Translations under genes and position numbers: made by a program
Shown: positions 44,301 to 51,175 of the stretch, one piece after another
Layout: every line of letters starts with the position of its first letter
How positions within the stretch are numbered: position 1 is the first letter of the stretch
Origin: Phycisphaerales bacterium
GTDB taxonomy: Bacteria; Planctomycetota; Phycisphaerae; Phycisphaerales; UBA1924
NCBI GenBank assembly: GCA_020853975.1
Contig: JADYXW010000019.1
Coordinates: forward strand, 1 to 62,040
Direction: 5' to 3'
DNA: 62,040 bases
The notes under the pieces: generated by a model
Seen by the model: only the letters and a program-made list of their open reading frames with translations
What the model was told of the DNA's origin: nothing
Database searches by the model: none

Positions 44301-44733
44301 GCGGCTGAACGTCGCGACGCTTGGGGCGGGTCTTGTGCTCGCATCGCCCGGCTTCGGGCTGGACGTGCTGAGCGTGGACCTGGACGCGGACACGAGCGAG
44401 GCGCTGGCACGTCGCTGGGGGCGGAGCGATATCGAGGCCGTGCGGGAGGAACTCTGCCGCATGTTTGACGCGGCCGGAGGCGGCTCGGGCCTGCCCCGAC
44501 CCTGGATCGTGCCTCGAATGACCCGCGGGGACTCGACGTACGAACAGATCGAAGGGTTCTACACGCGCTGGATCATGACGCTCGGGGCTGCGGTCATCGA
44601 CACGCCGACCGACGCGATGCCCCACGAACGCATCCAGCCCCTGGGCTGGCCCGAGGGCCCGAGAGAGAGGCGCCAGGCGACTCACCGAGCGCTGACGCAG
44701 CACGATCCCGCGCTGGCGGCGGTGCATGCATGA
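41377..44733 (+). CDS. Maf/DUF115 glycosyltransferase fused to pseudo-nucleotidyltransferase and pseudo-radical-SAM modules
   Basis: 1118 residues. The first half has the DUF115/MptE-like core of motility accessory factors (Maf): VVVSAGPSLRRNVDLLSAPG (about 236-255), PHFVTALDYHE and VILVGQDLGFTDG (about 371-383). Maf proteins transfer CMP-activated nonulosonic acids to flagellin. A helical linker follows (about 500-640). At about 655-900, LTAFVLADSSRTGLGLTRDL, GVVVLTDDP and GADWGLVDPGLTDAVV read like a CMP-sugar nucleotidyltransferase without the Lys/Arg loop. At about 940-1100, DVLSVDLDADTSEALARRWG and the RMTRGDSTYEQIEGFYTRWI region resemble the C-terminal half of a radical-SAM domain, but no CxxxCxxC is present. 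The stop overlaps the next start by four bases (ATGA), linking it to the CMP-nonulosonate synthetase. The two C-terminal module calls are inference. Confidence 0.75.
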   Translation: MASDETVLERNLRAIAERSPRVAEKLRLEPPRTTMGFATADDGLLAGWLVEGGTTRQLCSRRQPRAEAQRLAEGVDIGASAVVVVRGLGMGHHVSLLAERLGAHGAIIVFEPDLGLLRAVLERVDLGPAAARTNLVVLTDPSDTAAMASAVTGIEALLASGTTILDHPPSRARIGASAEVFGAAFAGVMRAVRTNVVTTLVHADVTLRNLVQNIAYYASCPGVDDLAGKAAGRPGVVVSAGPSLRRNVDLLSAPGVRDRVVIIAVQTVLKQLLARGIRPHFVTALDYHEISRRFYAGLTAEDVEGVTLVAEPKANPAILRAFPGVIRCPAEDVLDRVLGPSMARRRGELQSGATVAHLAYYLARHLGCDPVILVGQDLGFTDGQYYSEGAAIHTVWGPELGEFRTLEMLEWERIARMPSLLRRTTDHLGRPVYTDEQMATYLVQFERDFMADEARGLRVIDATEGGVCKQHTRAMTLAEALASFPAAGPAPGFAPVLGPEVRSRAVRERVAAVRASAARVGGRCREAGSILRRMLDQHADQSRVNRLIAEVNKVSESAMGEEAYWLAQHVNQTGQLNRFKVDRALEAASDLPPLERQKREIERDITNVQWLGDAADEVVGILDQGVRVLDGGQVVTRDTNEPRISGGEAPEGRLTAFVLADSSRTGLGLTRDLMAPWANGRTRLSHTLDRLGAARRVAGVVVLTDDPVRAQAAAAGGPRSLSVQFERVDSPEAPRRAASIGAARLWSRASWRGGLANLTAFDEVVHPGVLASAMARAGVDAGIVLGADWGLVDPGLTDAVVQRHLENPGKHPIAFTQAPPGLSPMIISRIGAEQMARASGFTGTVGALLGYVPAAAQADPIAKGVCVEVDARVRDALWRCIPDTPALSGVLAPLAGLDALTISQRLAGLEREIETVELTLGAEADPIAIDDALRAGLEGADRPALTLRVGAGAGAALVAMTADAARKMGYAGVHARLNVATLGAGLVLASPGFGLDVLSVDLDADTSEALARRWGRSDIEAVREELCRMFDAAGGGSGLPRPWIVPRMTRGDSTYEQIEGFYTRWIMTLGAAVIDTPTDAMPHERIQPLGWPEGPRERRQATHRALTQHDPALAAVHA

Positions 44734-45476
44734 CAGAGGCCATCGCCATCATCCTCGCGCGGGCCGGCAGCAAGGGTGTTCCCGGGAAGAACGTCCGCCC
44801 GGTCGCCGGGCGCCCCTGCATCGCCTGGACGATCGACGCCGCGAAGGCCGCCCCGGAGTTCACGACGATCGCGGTCTCGTCCGACGATCCGAGAGCGCTG
44901 GCGCTCGCGGCGGAGGCCGGGGTCATCCCCCTCCATCGCCCCGCCGCCCTGGCCGACGACACCGCTCGGGTTGACGACGCGGCGCGCGAGGCGCTGAACC
45001 AACTTGAACGCCCTCCCCACTCGCGGCGGATAACCCCGACGACCCCGATCGTGATCCTGTACGCCAACTGCCCGGTGAGGCCGGCCGGGTGCATCTCAGC
45101 CGCGGTGCGGTTGCTGGTGGAGAGCGGCGCCGACTCGGTGCAGAGCTATCAGCCCGTGGGCAAGCACCACCCGTGGTGGACAGCGCGGCTATCCGACGGC
45201 GGGCAGGTCTCGCCCTGGGAGGGCGGGGTGCTGAACCACGGGGTGTTCCGCAGGCAGGACCTGCCGCCGGCGTTCATCCCCGACGGGGCGGTGCTGGCCA
45301 TGACCGCCCGGGCCCTGAGGCTGGAGGTGCCGGGGGCGACCCCCGGCCCGCACCAGTTCTTTGGAGTGCACCGGAGGGGATTTGCGAATCCTGAAGGGTC
45401 CGTGGTGGACATCGACTCTCCGTTGGACGTGGTGGTGGCGAGCGCCCTGCTGACCCCGGGCGGGGCTTGCGGCTAG
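44730..45476 (+). CDS. neuA: CMP-nonulosonic acid synthetase (NeuA/PseF/LegF-like cytidylyltransferase)
   Basis: 248 residues. The nucleotide loop IILARAGSKGVPGKNVRPVAG is the NeuA signature with the Ser-Lys-Gly core, and VVDIDSPLDVVVA closes the fold with the metal Asp. The enzyme couples CTP to a nonulosonic acid such as sialic, legionaminic or pseudaminic acid. It is translationally coupled to the giant Maf-type gene before it. No nonulosonate synthase, epimerase or aminotransferase gene lies beside it, so the sugar is made elsewhere or imported. The exact sugar is unknown. Confidence 0.85.
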   Translation: MTEAIAIILARAGSKGVPGKNVRPVAGRPCIAWTIDAAKAAPEFTTIAVSSDDPRALALAAEAGVIPLHRPAALADDTARVDDAAREALNQLERPPHSRRITPTTPIVILYANCPVRPAGCISAAVRLLVESGADSVQSYQPVGKHHPWWTARLSDGGQVSPWEGGVLNHGVFRRQDLPPAFIPDGAVLAMTARALRLEVPGATPGPHQFFGVHRRGFANPEGSVVDIDSPLDVVVASALLTPGGACG

Positions 45477-45527
45477 GTGTCCGAATCCGTAGCCTGTGTG
45501 TCCCGGGGGGGACCTTTGGAGTGACCA

Positions 45528-47738
45528 ATGAGCGAACCCGGCGCCGAATCCGTCTCTGCTGAGTTGCTGGACCGCGATGGCAAGCCCCTGCCGCCGCTCC
45601 CCGCGGACGCGACCCCCGAGCAGAAGGACGCGCACTGGATGCAGCACGTCTACCAGGGCGACCGCATGCCCCAGCTCACCGTGCGGGCGGTGCTGATGGG
45701 CGGGCTGCTGGGCATGCTGATGGCGGCGTCGAACCTCTACACCACCCTCGCCATCGGCTGGGCCTTCGGGGTGGCCATCACGGCGTGCGTCATGTCCTTT
45801 GTCATCTGGAACGCCATCCGCGCCCTCACGCTGGGCTTCGCATCCAAGATGTCCGTCCTCGAGAACAACTGCATGCAGTCCACCGCTTCGGCGGCGGGCT
45901 ACTCCACCGGCGCCACCCTCGCCACCATGTTCGGCGCCCTGCTCCTGCTCGCCGAGACACCCGACGGGCAGACCGCGGCGGACGTCAAGAGCTGGGACAT
46001 TCAGCCCATCTGGGTCGTGGTGCTCTTCACCCTCTGCACGGGCCTCATGGGCGTCTTCCTCGCGGTCCCCATGAAGCGGCAGATGATCAACTACGAGGGG
46101 CTGCGCTTCCCCTCGGGCGTGGCGGCGGCGGAGACGCTGCGGAACCTCCACGCCGCGTCCAAGGAGGCGGTCCTCCGCGCATATGTGCTGCTGGTGGGCA
46201 TGTTCTTGGGGCTTGTCACGGGCATCCTGAACACGGGCGAAGGGATGCTCGGCTTCCTGGACCGCTTCAACGAGTGGATGAAGAAGACCGTGGGCTTTGC
46301 ATTTCGCATCCCCGAGAGCCTGCCCGAACGCGGCTTCTGGATGCTGCAGGGCAAGCAGTTCAACAACTACCAGTTCGACCTGTCCGTGCTGCTGATCGCG
46401 GCGGGCGTGATCACGCGCATGCGCGTCTGCCTGTCCATGCTCGCGGGCTCGCTCCTCCTCTACGCCGTCGTCGGGCCCGCCCTGGTGCAGAAGGACATGG
46501 AGTCGCCCGGCAGCGGCTGGAAGCAGTCGCCCGGCGGCGCGATAGTCTTTGAGCACGGCGCCTGGAAGCAGGACCCGGGCGTCACCTGGGTCTTCGACGC
46601 CCGCGAGCGCAGCCCCAAGTACCTCACCAACATCCCGCTCAACGTCCGCCCGGGCGACCTCAACAGCGAGATCGTCGCCAAGGCCCGCGAGACCGACCCC
46701 ACACGCTATACCAACCCGGAGGGCACGCCCGAGGGCGCCGTCGCGGTCGCCTTCGGAGGCTCGACCTTCCGCGTGACCACCTGGTCCCTCTGGGGCGGAA
46801 CCGCGCTCATGGTCTTTGCCAGCCTCGCCTCCCTCGCGGTGCAGTGGAAGACCGTGGCGCGGGCCTTTGGAGGCATCGGCAAGAAACAGGCCGGCGACAC
46901 CCGCGCCAGCGATATCGAGGTGCCCGTCCGCTGGATGATCATCGGGCTTGTCCCGATCGGCATCGCCATGGTGGCCATCCAGGTGCTGGGCTTCCACATC
47001 ACGTGGTACTGGGGCGTGCTCGCGGTAGCCCTCTCGTTCTTCCTCTCCATGGTCGCCTGCCGGGCCACGGGTGAGACGGACACCACGCCCATCGGGGCCA
47101 TGGGCAAGGTCATGCAGCTCATCTTCGCGGTGCTGCACCCGGGCGACGTGCGGGCCAACCTCGCCTCCGCCGGCATCGCGGCGAACAGCGCGAGCTCTTC
47201 CGCGGACCTGCTGACCGACCTCAAGAGCGGCTATCTCCTCGGCGCCAACCCGCGCAAGCAGTTCATCGCGCAGTTCCTGGGCGTGTTCTTCGGCACCGTG
47301 GCCATCGTCCCCATCTGGTTCCTCATGATCCCCAACAAGGCGGCGCTCGAGAAGTACGCCGCCCCCGCCACCCGCCAGTGGGAGGCCGTGGCCCGTGTGC
47401 TCACCAAGGGCATCGACCAGCTCCCGCAATCGGCGCAGGTCGCGATCATGGTCGGGGCGCTCGTGGGCATCCTCCTGCCCATCCTCGAGAAGCTGATGCC
47501 CAAGTACCGCAAGTACCTCCCCTCGGCGATGGGCCTGGGGCTGTCGTGGGTCATCCCGTTCTCGAGCGCCATCGGCTTCTTCGCGGGTGCGCTGCTTGTC
47601 ATGATCTGGGAGATGATGCACCGCAAGTCCGCGGAGAAGTACTCCGTGGGTCTGGCCTCCGGCCTCATCGCGGGAGAGGGCCTGATCAAGGCCATCCTGG
47701 CCATGACCGCAACCGCCATCGGCCTGCTCGCGGGCTGA
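45528..47738 (+). CDS. OPT-family oligopeptide transporter
   Basis: 736 residues with about 14-16 hydrophobic helices. Signature segments include QLTVRAVLMGGLLGMLMAAS (start of the transport core), TGATLATMFG with NNCMQSTASAAGYSTG, INYEGLRFPSGVAAAETLRN, and near the end PSAMGLGLSWVIPFSSAIGF. The family carries oligopeptides or metal-chelates in proton symport. The central 350-450 region is an unusual polar insertion (GSGWKQSPGGAIVFEHGAWK). TTTGGAG lies before the ATG. It may be transcribed with the two genes upstream but has its own ribosome site. The substrate is not known. Confidence 0.92.
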   Translation: MSEPGAESVSAELLDRDGKPLPPLPADATPEQKDAHWMQHVYQGDRMPQLTVRAVLMGGLLGMLMAASNLYTTLAIGWAFGVAITACVMSFVIWNAIRALTLGFASKMSVLENNCMQSTASAAGYSTGATLATMFGALLLLAETPDGQTAADVKSWDIQPIWVVVLFTLCTGLMGVFLAVPMKRQMINYEGLRFPSGVAAAETLRNLHAASKEAVLRAYVLLVGMFLGLVTGILNTGEGMLGFLDRFNEWMKKTVGFAFRIPESLPERGFWMLQGKQFNNYQFDLSVLLIAAGVITRMRVCLSMLAGSLLLYAVVGPALVQKDMESPGSGWKQSPGGAIVFEHGAWKQDPGVTWVFDARERSPKYLTNIPLNVRPGDLNSEIVAKARETDPTRYTNPEGTPEGAVAVAFGGSTFRVTTWSLWGGTALMVFASLASLAVQWKTVARAFGGIGKKQAGDTRASDIEVPVRWMIIGLVPIGIAMVAIQVLGFHITWYWGVLAVALSFFLSMVACRATGETDTTPIGAMGKVMQLIFAVLHPGDVRANLASAGIAANSASSSADLLTDLKSGYLLGANPRKQFIAQFLGVFFGTVAIVPIWFLMIPNKAALEKYAAPATRQWEAVARVLTKGIDQLPQSAQVAIMVGALVGILLPILEKLMPKYRKYLPSAMGLGLSWVIPFSSAIGFFAGALLVMIWEMMHRKSAEKYSVGLASGLIAGEGLIKAILAMTATAIGLLAG

Positions 47739-47810
47739 ACGCCGGGAAAAAAGGCCGGATAACGCCACGGGCGGGTTTGGGCGCGGCGCGGCCCTATCAT
47801 TGGGCCTCCC

Positions 47811-49505
47811 ATGCCGATTCCTCGCGTTGCCATCGTGGGCCGGCCGAACGCCGGCAAGAGTTCTCTCATGAACATGATCGCCGGGGCGAAGGTCTCCATC
47901 GTGGACCCGACCCCGGGGGTGACGCGCGACCGGGTCTCGGCGATCGTCGACCTGCAGCCCCCCTTCAAGGGCACCCCGGCCAAGACCGTCGAGTTCATCG
48001 ACACGGGCGGCTTCGGCGTGTACACCGCCGAGGGCGCCCGGTACGACGAAGTCGGGCACGACCTCGCGAAGCTCACCGAGGGCATCGAGGAGCAGATCGC
48101 CCTGGCGGTCCAGAACTCCGACCTCGTCCTGTTCTGCGTGGACGCGCAGCAGGGCGTGACACCCGCGGACCGTGAGATCGCGAGGCTGCTGCGCGAGGGT
48201 CGCTATGGCCAGGCCCGGGGCCGCAGACGCGGCGCTTCCAAGGGGACCACGCCCCCCGTCCGCGTTGTCGCGACCAAGGTGGACGGTCCCAAGTGGGAGC
48301 CCCACGCCCACGAGCTCTCGGGGCTGGGCTTCGGCGAGCCGATCCCATGCTCCGCCAAGAACAACTACTTCAGGCGGGACTTCGCGGACACGCTCTTCGA
48401 GCTGCTCCCCGAGACGCCCCCGGACGACGCAAGACAGGCCGCGGCGGACCTGCACGTGGCCATCATCGGCAAGCGGAACGCGGGCAAGAGCACGCTGGTG
48501 AACGCGCTGGCGGGCGCGCCCCGGGTCATCGTCTCGGAGATCCCCGGCACCACCCGCGACGCGGTGGATGTGCGATTCGAAATGGACGGTCGGAGCATCG
48601 TGGCGATCGACACCGCGGGGCTCCGCCGCAAGAGAAGCTTCCAGAACCAGATCGAGTGGTACGCGCTGGACCGGCTGGAGCGATCGGTGGACCGGGCGGA
48701 CGTGATCCTGCTGCTGATCGACGCGACCGAGAAGCTGAGCCAGGTGGACGAGCAGCTCGCCATGCTGGCGCAGAAGGCCTTCAAACCCGCGATCATCGTG
48801 GTGAATAAGTGGGACGCGGTGGAGGGCAAGCGCGACCCCAAGGGTCGGCCCGTCACCACCCGCACCTACGAGACGTACCTCCGCAAGGAGCTGCAGGGCC
48901 TGGCGTTCGCCCCCATCGCGTTCATGTCGGGCAAGACCGGCCTCAACATCACAGCGACGATCGACCTGGCGTTCGACCTGCACCGCCAGTCGTGCGAGCG
49001 TGTGACCACGGGCAAGCTCAACCGGCTCTTCAGGCGGATCATCGAGCAGCAGGGCCCCTCGGACACGGTGGGCAGCTTCGCGAAGGTCTACTACGTGGCG
49101 CAGACGGGCGTCGCCCCGCCCACAATCACGCTGGTGGTGAACAAGCCCGAGCTGTTCCGTCCGAACTACATCCGGTTCCTGCTGAACCGCATGCGCGAGG
49201 AACTGCCCTTTGAGGAGGTGCCCATCCGCCTCGTGGTGCGGGCACGCCGCCAGCGGGAGGACGACCTGGCCTCGACGGGCGAGGGAGAGGGCGTCGCGCG
49301 GGTCACCCGCGGGAGAAAGGGCGTGAGCGAGCGGCTGCAGGGCAAGAGGGCCGGGGTCGCCAAGGCCGGGCCGGTGCCCACGGGCGCCGATCTGCTCAGC
49401 GACGAGCACTCTGAACTGGTTGACCTCTCCAAGTTCGGGAATGACGCGTCGGAGTACTTCGACGACGGCCCGGACGTGAGCCCTGACGAGGGGGATGAGG
49501 ACTGA
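47811..49505 (+). CDS. der: Ribosome-assembly GTPase Der (EngA)
   Basis: 564 residues with the two tandem G domains of Der. The first has IVGRPNAGKSSLMNM, EFIDTGGFG and ATKVD; the second has IIGKRNAGKSTLVNAL, AIDTAGLRRKRSF and VNKWD. A KH-like C-terminal domain follows (about 390-480). It works in 50S assembly. Two departures from the norm: a basic insertion in the first G domain (EGRYGQARGRRRGASKGTTP, before the NKxD motif, which is TKVD here), and a long acidic C-terminal tail. Average Der is 430-490 residues. Confidence 0.96.
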   Translation: MPIPRVAIVGRPNAGKSSLMNMIAGAKVSIVDPTPGVTRDRVSAIVDLQPPFKGTPAKTVEFIDTGGFGVYTAEGARYDEVGHDLAKLTEGIEEQIALAVQNSDLVLFCVDAQQGVTPADREIARLLREGRYGQARGRRRGASKGTTPPVRVVATKVDGPKWEPHAHELSGLGFGEPIPCSAKNNYFRRDFADTLFELLPETPPDDARQAAADLHVAIIGKRNAGKSTLVNALAGAPRVIVSEIPGTTRDAVDVRFEMDGRSIVAIDTAGLRRKRSFQNQIEWYALDRLERSVDRADVILLLIDATEKLSQVDEQLAMLAQKAFKPAIIVVNKWDAVEGKRDPKGRPVTTRTYETYLRKELQGLAFAPIAFMSGKTGLNITATIDLAFDLHRQSCERVTTGKLNRLFRRIIEQQGPSDTVGSFAKVYYVAQTGVAPPTITLVVNKPELFRPNYIRFLLNRMREELPFEEVPIRLVVRARRQREDDLASTGEGEGVARVTRGRKGVSERLQGKRAGVAKAGPVPTGADLLSDEHSELVDLSKFGNDASEYFDDGPDVSPDEGDED

Positions 49506-49582
49506 GCACCCGGGACCGGGGCGGACGCGGGGGGTACGATCGGCTCCCCGCGAGGGGCCAACCCCCCCGCGGGCGAACAACC

Positions 49583-49846
49583 ATGCCACACATCATCACC
49601 GAACCCTGCATCGGCACCAAGGACACGGCCTGCGTCCAGGTCTGCCCAGTGGACTGCATCCACCCCACGAAGAACGAGCCGGACTTCGCGACGGCACAGC
49701 AGCTCTTCATCGACCCGGACACCTGCATCGACTGCGCCCTGTGCGTCGACGAATGCCCCGTCAAGGCGATCTTTCAGCAGGAAGATGTGCCCTCGGAGTG
49801 GAAGCACTACGTGCAGGTAAACCTCGACTACTACAAGGCTAAGTAG
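49583..49846 (+). CDS. fdxA: Ferredoxin (3Fe-4S/4Fe-4S, FdxA-like)
   Basis: 87 residues. Two cluster motifs are seen: CIGTKDTACVQVCPVDCI, with the spacing C-x7-C-x3-CP-x2-C typical of seven-iron ferredoxins (the first cluster often 3Fe-4S), and CIDCALCVDECPVKAI, a standard four-Cys 4Fe-4S motif. It carries electrons at low potential. A single gene with no oxidoreductase beside it. The 77-base gap to der has no clear terminator. Confidence 0.93.
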   Translation: MPHIITEPCIGTKDTACVQVCPVDCIHPTKNEPDFATAQQLFIDPDTCIDCALCVDECPVKAIFQQEDVPSEWKHYVQVNLDYYKAK

Positions 49847-49876
49847 TCGCCTGCCTCCCACAGGCACAGAATTCTC

Positions 49877-49915
49877 GTAGTTCTACTTGCTCAGAGGCCA
49901 GCCGCGCGGTAGAAC
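49877..49915 (+). promoter_or_regulatory. Candidate promoter and shared element before the dockerin-tailed gene
   Basis: GTAGTTCTACTTG (49877-49889) repeats the element found at 29791-29814. TTGCTC (49887-49892) could be a -35 and TAGAAC (49910-49915) a -10 with a 17-base spacer. GTTCTAC (49880-49886) and GTAGAAC (49909-49915) also form an inverted repeat. Confidence 0.45.
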
Positions 49916-49982
49916 CGAGCCACGGCAGGGGCATTTCGCCCCGTGTGGGGTGACCCCCGCTCATTCGTGCGGGAGATTCATC

Positions 49983-50957
49983 ATGCGAGCTTGTGCGACG
50001 ACAGTCGTCCTGGCGGTGTGCTGCACACCCGCCTTGGGCCAGTTTGTTTCGGGCTTTGAGGCACCAACGTACGCGGGGGCACCGGCGGGAACGCCCATTT
50101 CGGGCCAAGACGGCTGGTACCTCCCCGCGGTCGCGGGGTCACTGGACGGACTGGTCTTCACCTACGAGGCGAACGCACTCGGTCTCACGCCCCTGTCCGG
50201 GGGGGAAGGGCAGTTCGAGGCCGGAGTCTCGGGCGGAGGCACGGCGTTCGCCCGGGCCCAGCGGGACGTTGATTTCTCCGTGGGCGGCGATTGGACGGTG
50301 ACGTTTGATCTCGCCGCCACCTTTGGCGGGGCTCTCCCCTCCGCGGCCAATCTCGGCAGCTTCTCGCTCCAGCCCAGCACGACCAACACCTTCTGGCAGA
50401 CCCTGTACAACTGGGTGGACGTCAACACCTGCACGGAGTGGAACCTCGCGTTCATGCCCTTTGACTCGTTCGGGGTGCAGGCGGCCCAGCCGGGCCTTCT
50501 GCCCGACGTTGCGTTCGGCAACCTCGCCCCCAACCACTGGTACCGCCTGAGCGTCTCGTGGTCTTTCACCTCCAACCAGATCACCTCCACTTCCATCACC
50601 GACCTCGTGACTGGTTCCACCACGACGGTTTCGCCCGTCGGGTGGTACCTCTCGGGCGGCGCGGCCCCCGCCACCCCACTGCCCACCTCAGTTCGGCACT
50701 TCGTCGGGGGCGGGGCCGGCAACGCCATCGCGGTTGACAACTTCTCCATCTCGGGCGGCGGCGGCCCCAACCCCTGCGACCCGGACTTCAACCAGGACGG
50801 CAACTCGGACCAGGACGACGTGCAGTACCTCACCAACGTCGTCGCGGGCGGCGAGAACCCCACCGGCCGAGACCCGGACTTCAACCAGGACGGCAACGTC
50901 GATCAGGATGACGTCCAGGCCCTGATCAACGTGGTCGCGGGCGGCGAATGCCCGTAA
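49983..50957 (+). CDS. Secreted protein with dockerin-like C-terminal repeats
   Basis: 324 residues with a signal peptide (about 1-20). The main part (about 20-255) is beta-rich and not assigned; VDNFSISGGGG at its end looks like a concanavalin/LamG-type or PEP-anchored jelly-roll end. The C-terminal 60 residues are two type I dockerin-like EF-hand repeats: DPDFNQDGNSDQDDVQYLTN and DPDFNQDGNVDQDDVQALIN. Dockerin modules bind calcium and cohesins in clostridia; in planctomycetes they are common but without cellulosomes. The ATG at 49983 has a GGGAGA ribosome site. Function unknown. Confidence 0.82.
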   Translation: MRACATTVVLAVCCTPALGQFVSGFEAPTYAGAPAGTPISGQDGWYLPAVAGSLDGLVFTYEANALGLTPLSGGEGQFEAGVSGGGTAFARAQRDVDFSVGGDWTVTFDLAATFGGALPSAANLGSFSLQPSTTNTFWQTLYNWVDVNTCTEWNLAFMPFDSFGVQAAQPGLLPDVAFGNLAPNHWYRLSVSWSFTSNQITSTSITDLVTGSTTTVSPVGWYLSGGAAPATPLPTSVRHFVGGGAGNAIAVDNFSISGGGGPNPCDPDFNQDGNSDQDDVQYLTNVVAGGENPTGRDPDFNQDGNVDQDDVQALINVVAGGECP

Positions 50958-50993
50958 CTACTGGGCGTTTCGTATCTTGAAGGCTCCCACCCG

Positions 50994-51023
50994 GCCCCCG
51001 GCACCATCTGTGCCGGGGGCTTT
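50994..51023 (+). terminator. Intrinsic terminator after the dockerin-tailed gene
   Basis: GCCCCCGGCAC and GTGCCGGGGGC pair perfectly around CATCT and are followed by TTTC. Confidence 0.88.
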
Positions 51024-51135
51024 CATCGCGACCTCCGGGATCGCGGGTCGAACCGGGGGGGCCGGGTGGGCGTAAGGTGGTTGCCCGGGCCCTTGGTGCG
51101 CGCGTACGACCGCCGATGGTCCGTCTAGACTCTCG

Positions 51136-51154
51136 CCCGTCCGTTCTGGACGGG
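51136..51154 (+). promoter_or_regulatory. Hairpin with short T-run in the P-type ATPase leader
   Basis: CCCGTCC-GTTCT-GGACGGG (seven pairs) is followed by TTTGTC and lies 21 bases before the ATPase ATG. It might attenuate expression or simply be leader structure. Confidence 0.4.
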
Positions 51155-51175
51155 TTTGTCATTCCGGAGTGTTTC

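Noticed and set aside
45477..45527. Leader of the OPT gene as a riboswitch or binding site
   Set aside because: The gap is too short and shows only a ribosome site and a run of G; no conserved RNA structure is visible.
45189..49589. A very long open frame on the minus strand opposite the OPT transporter and der
   Set aside because: It is antisense to two well-recognised genes, its product is low-complexity and rich in Arg, His and Gly, and long empty frames opposite genes are expected in GC-rich DNA.
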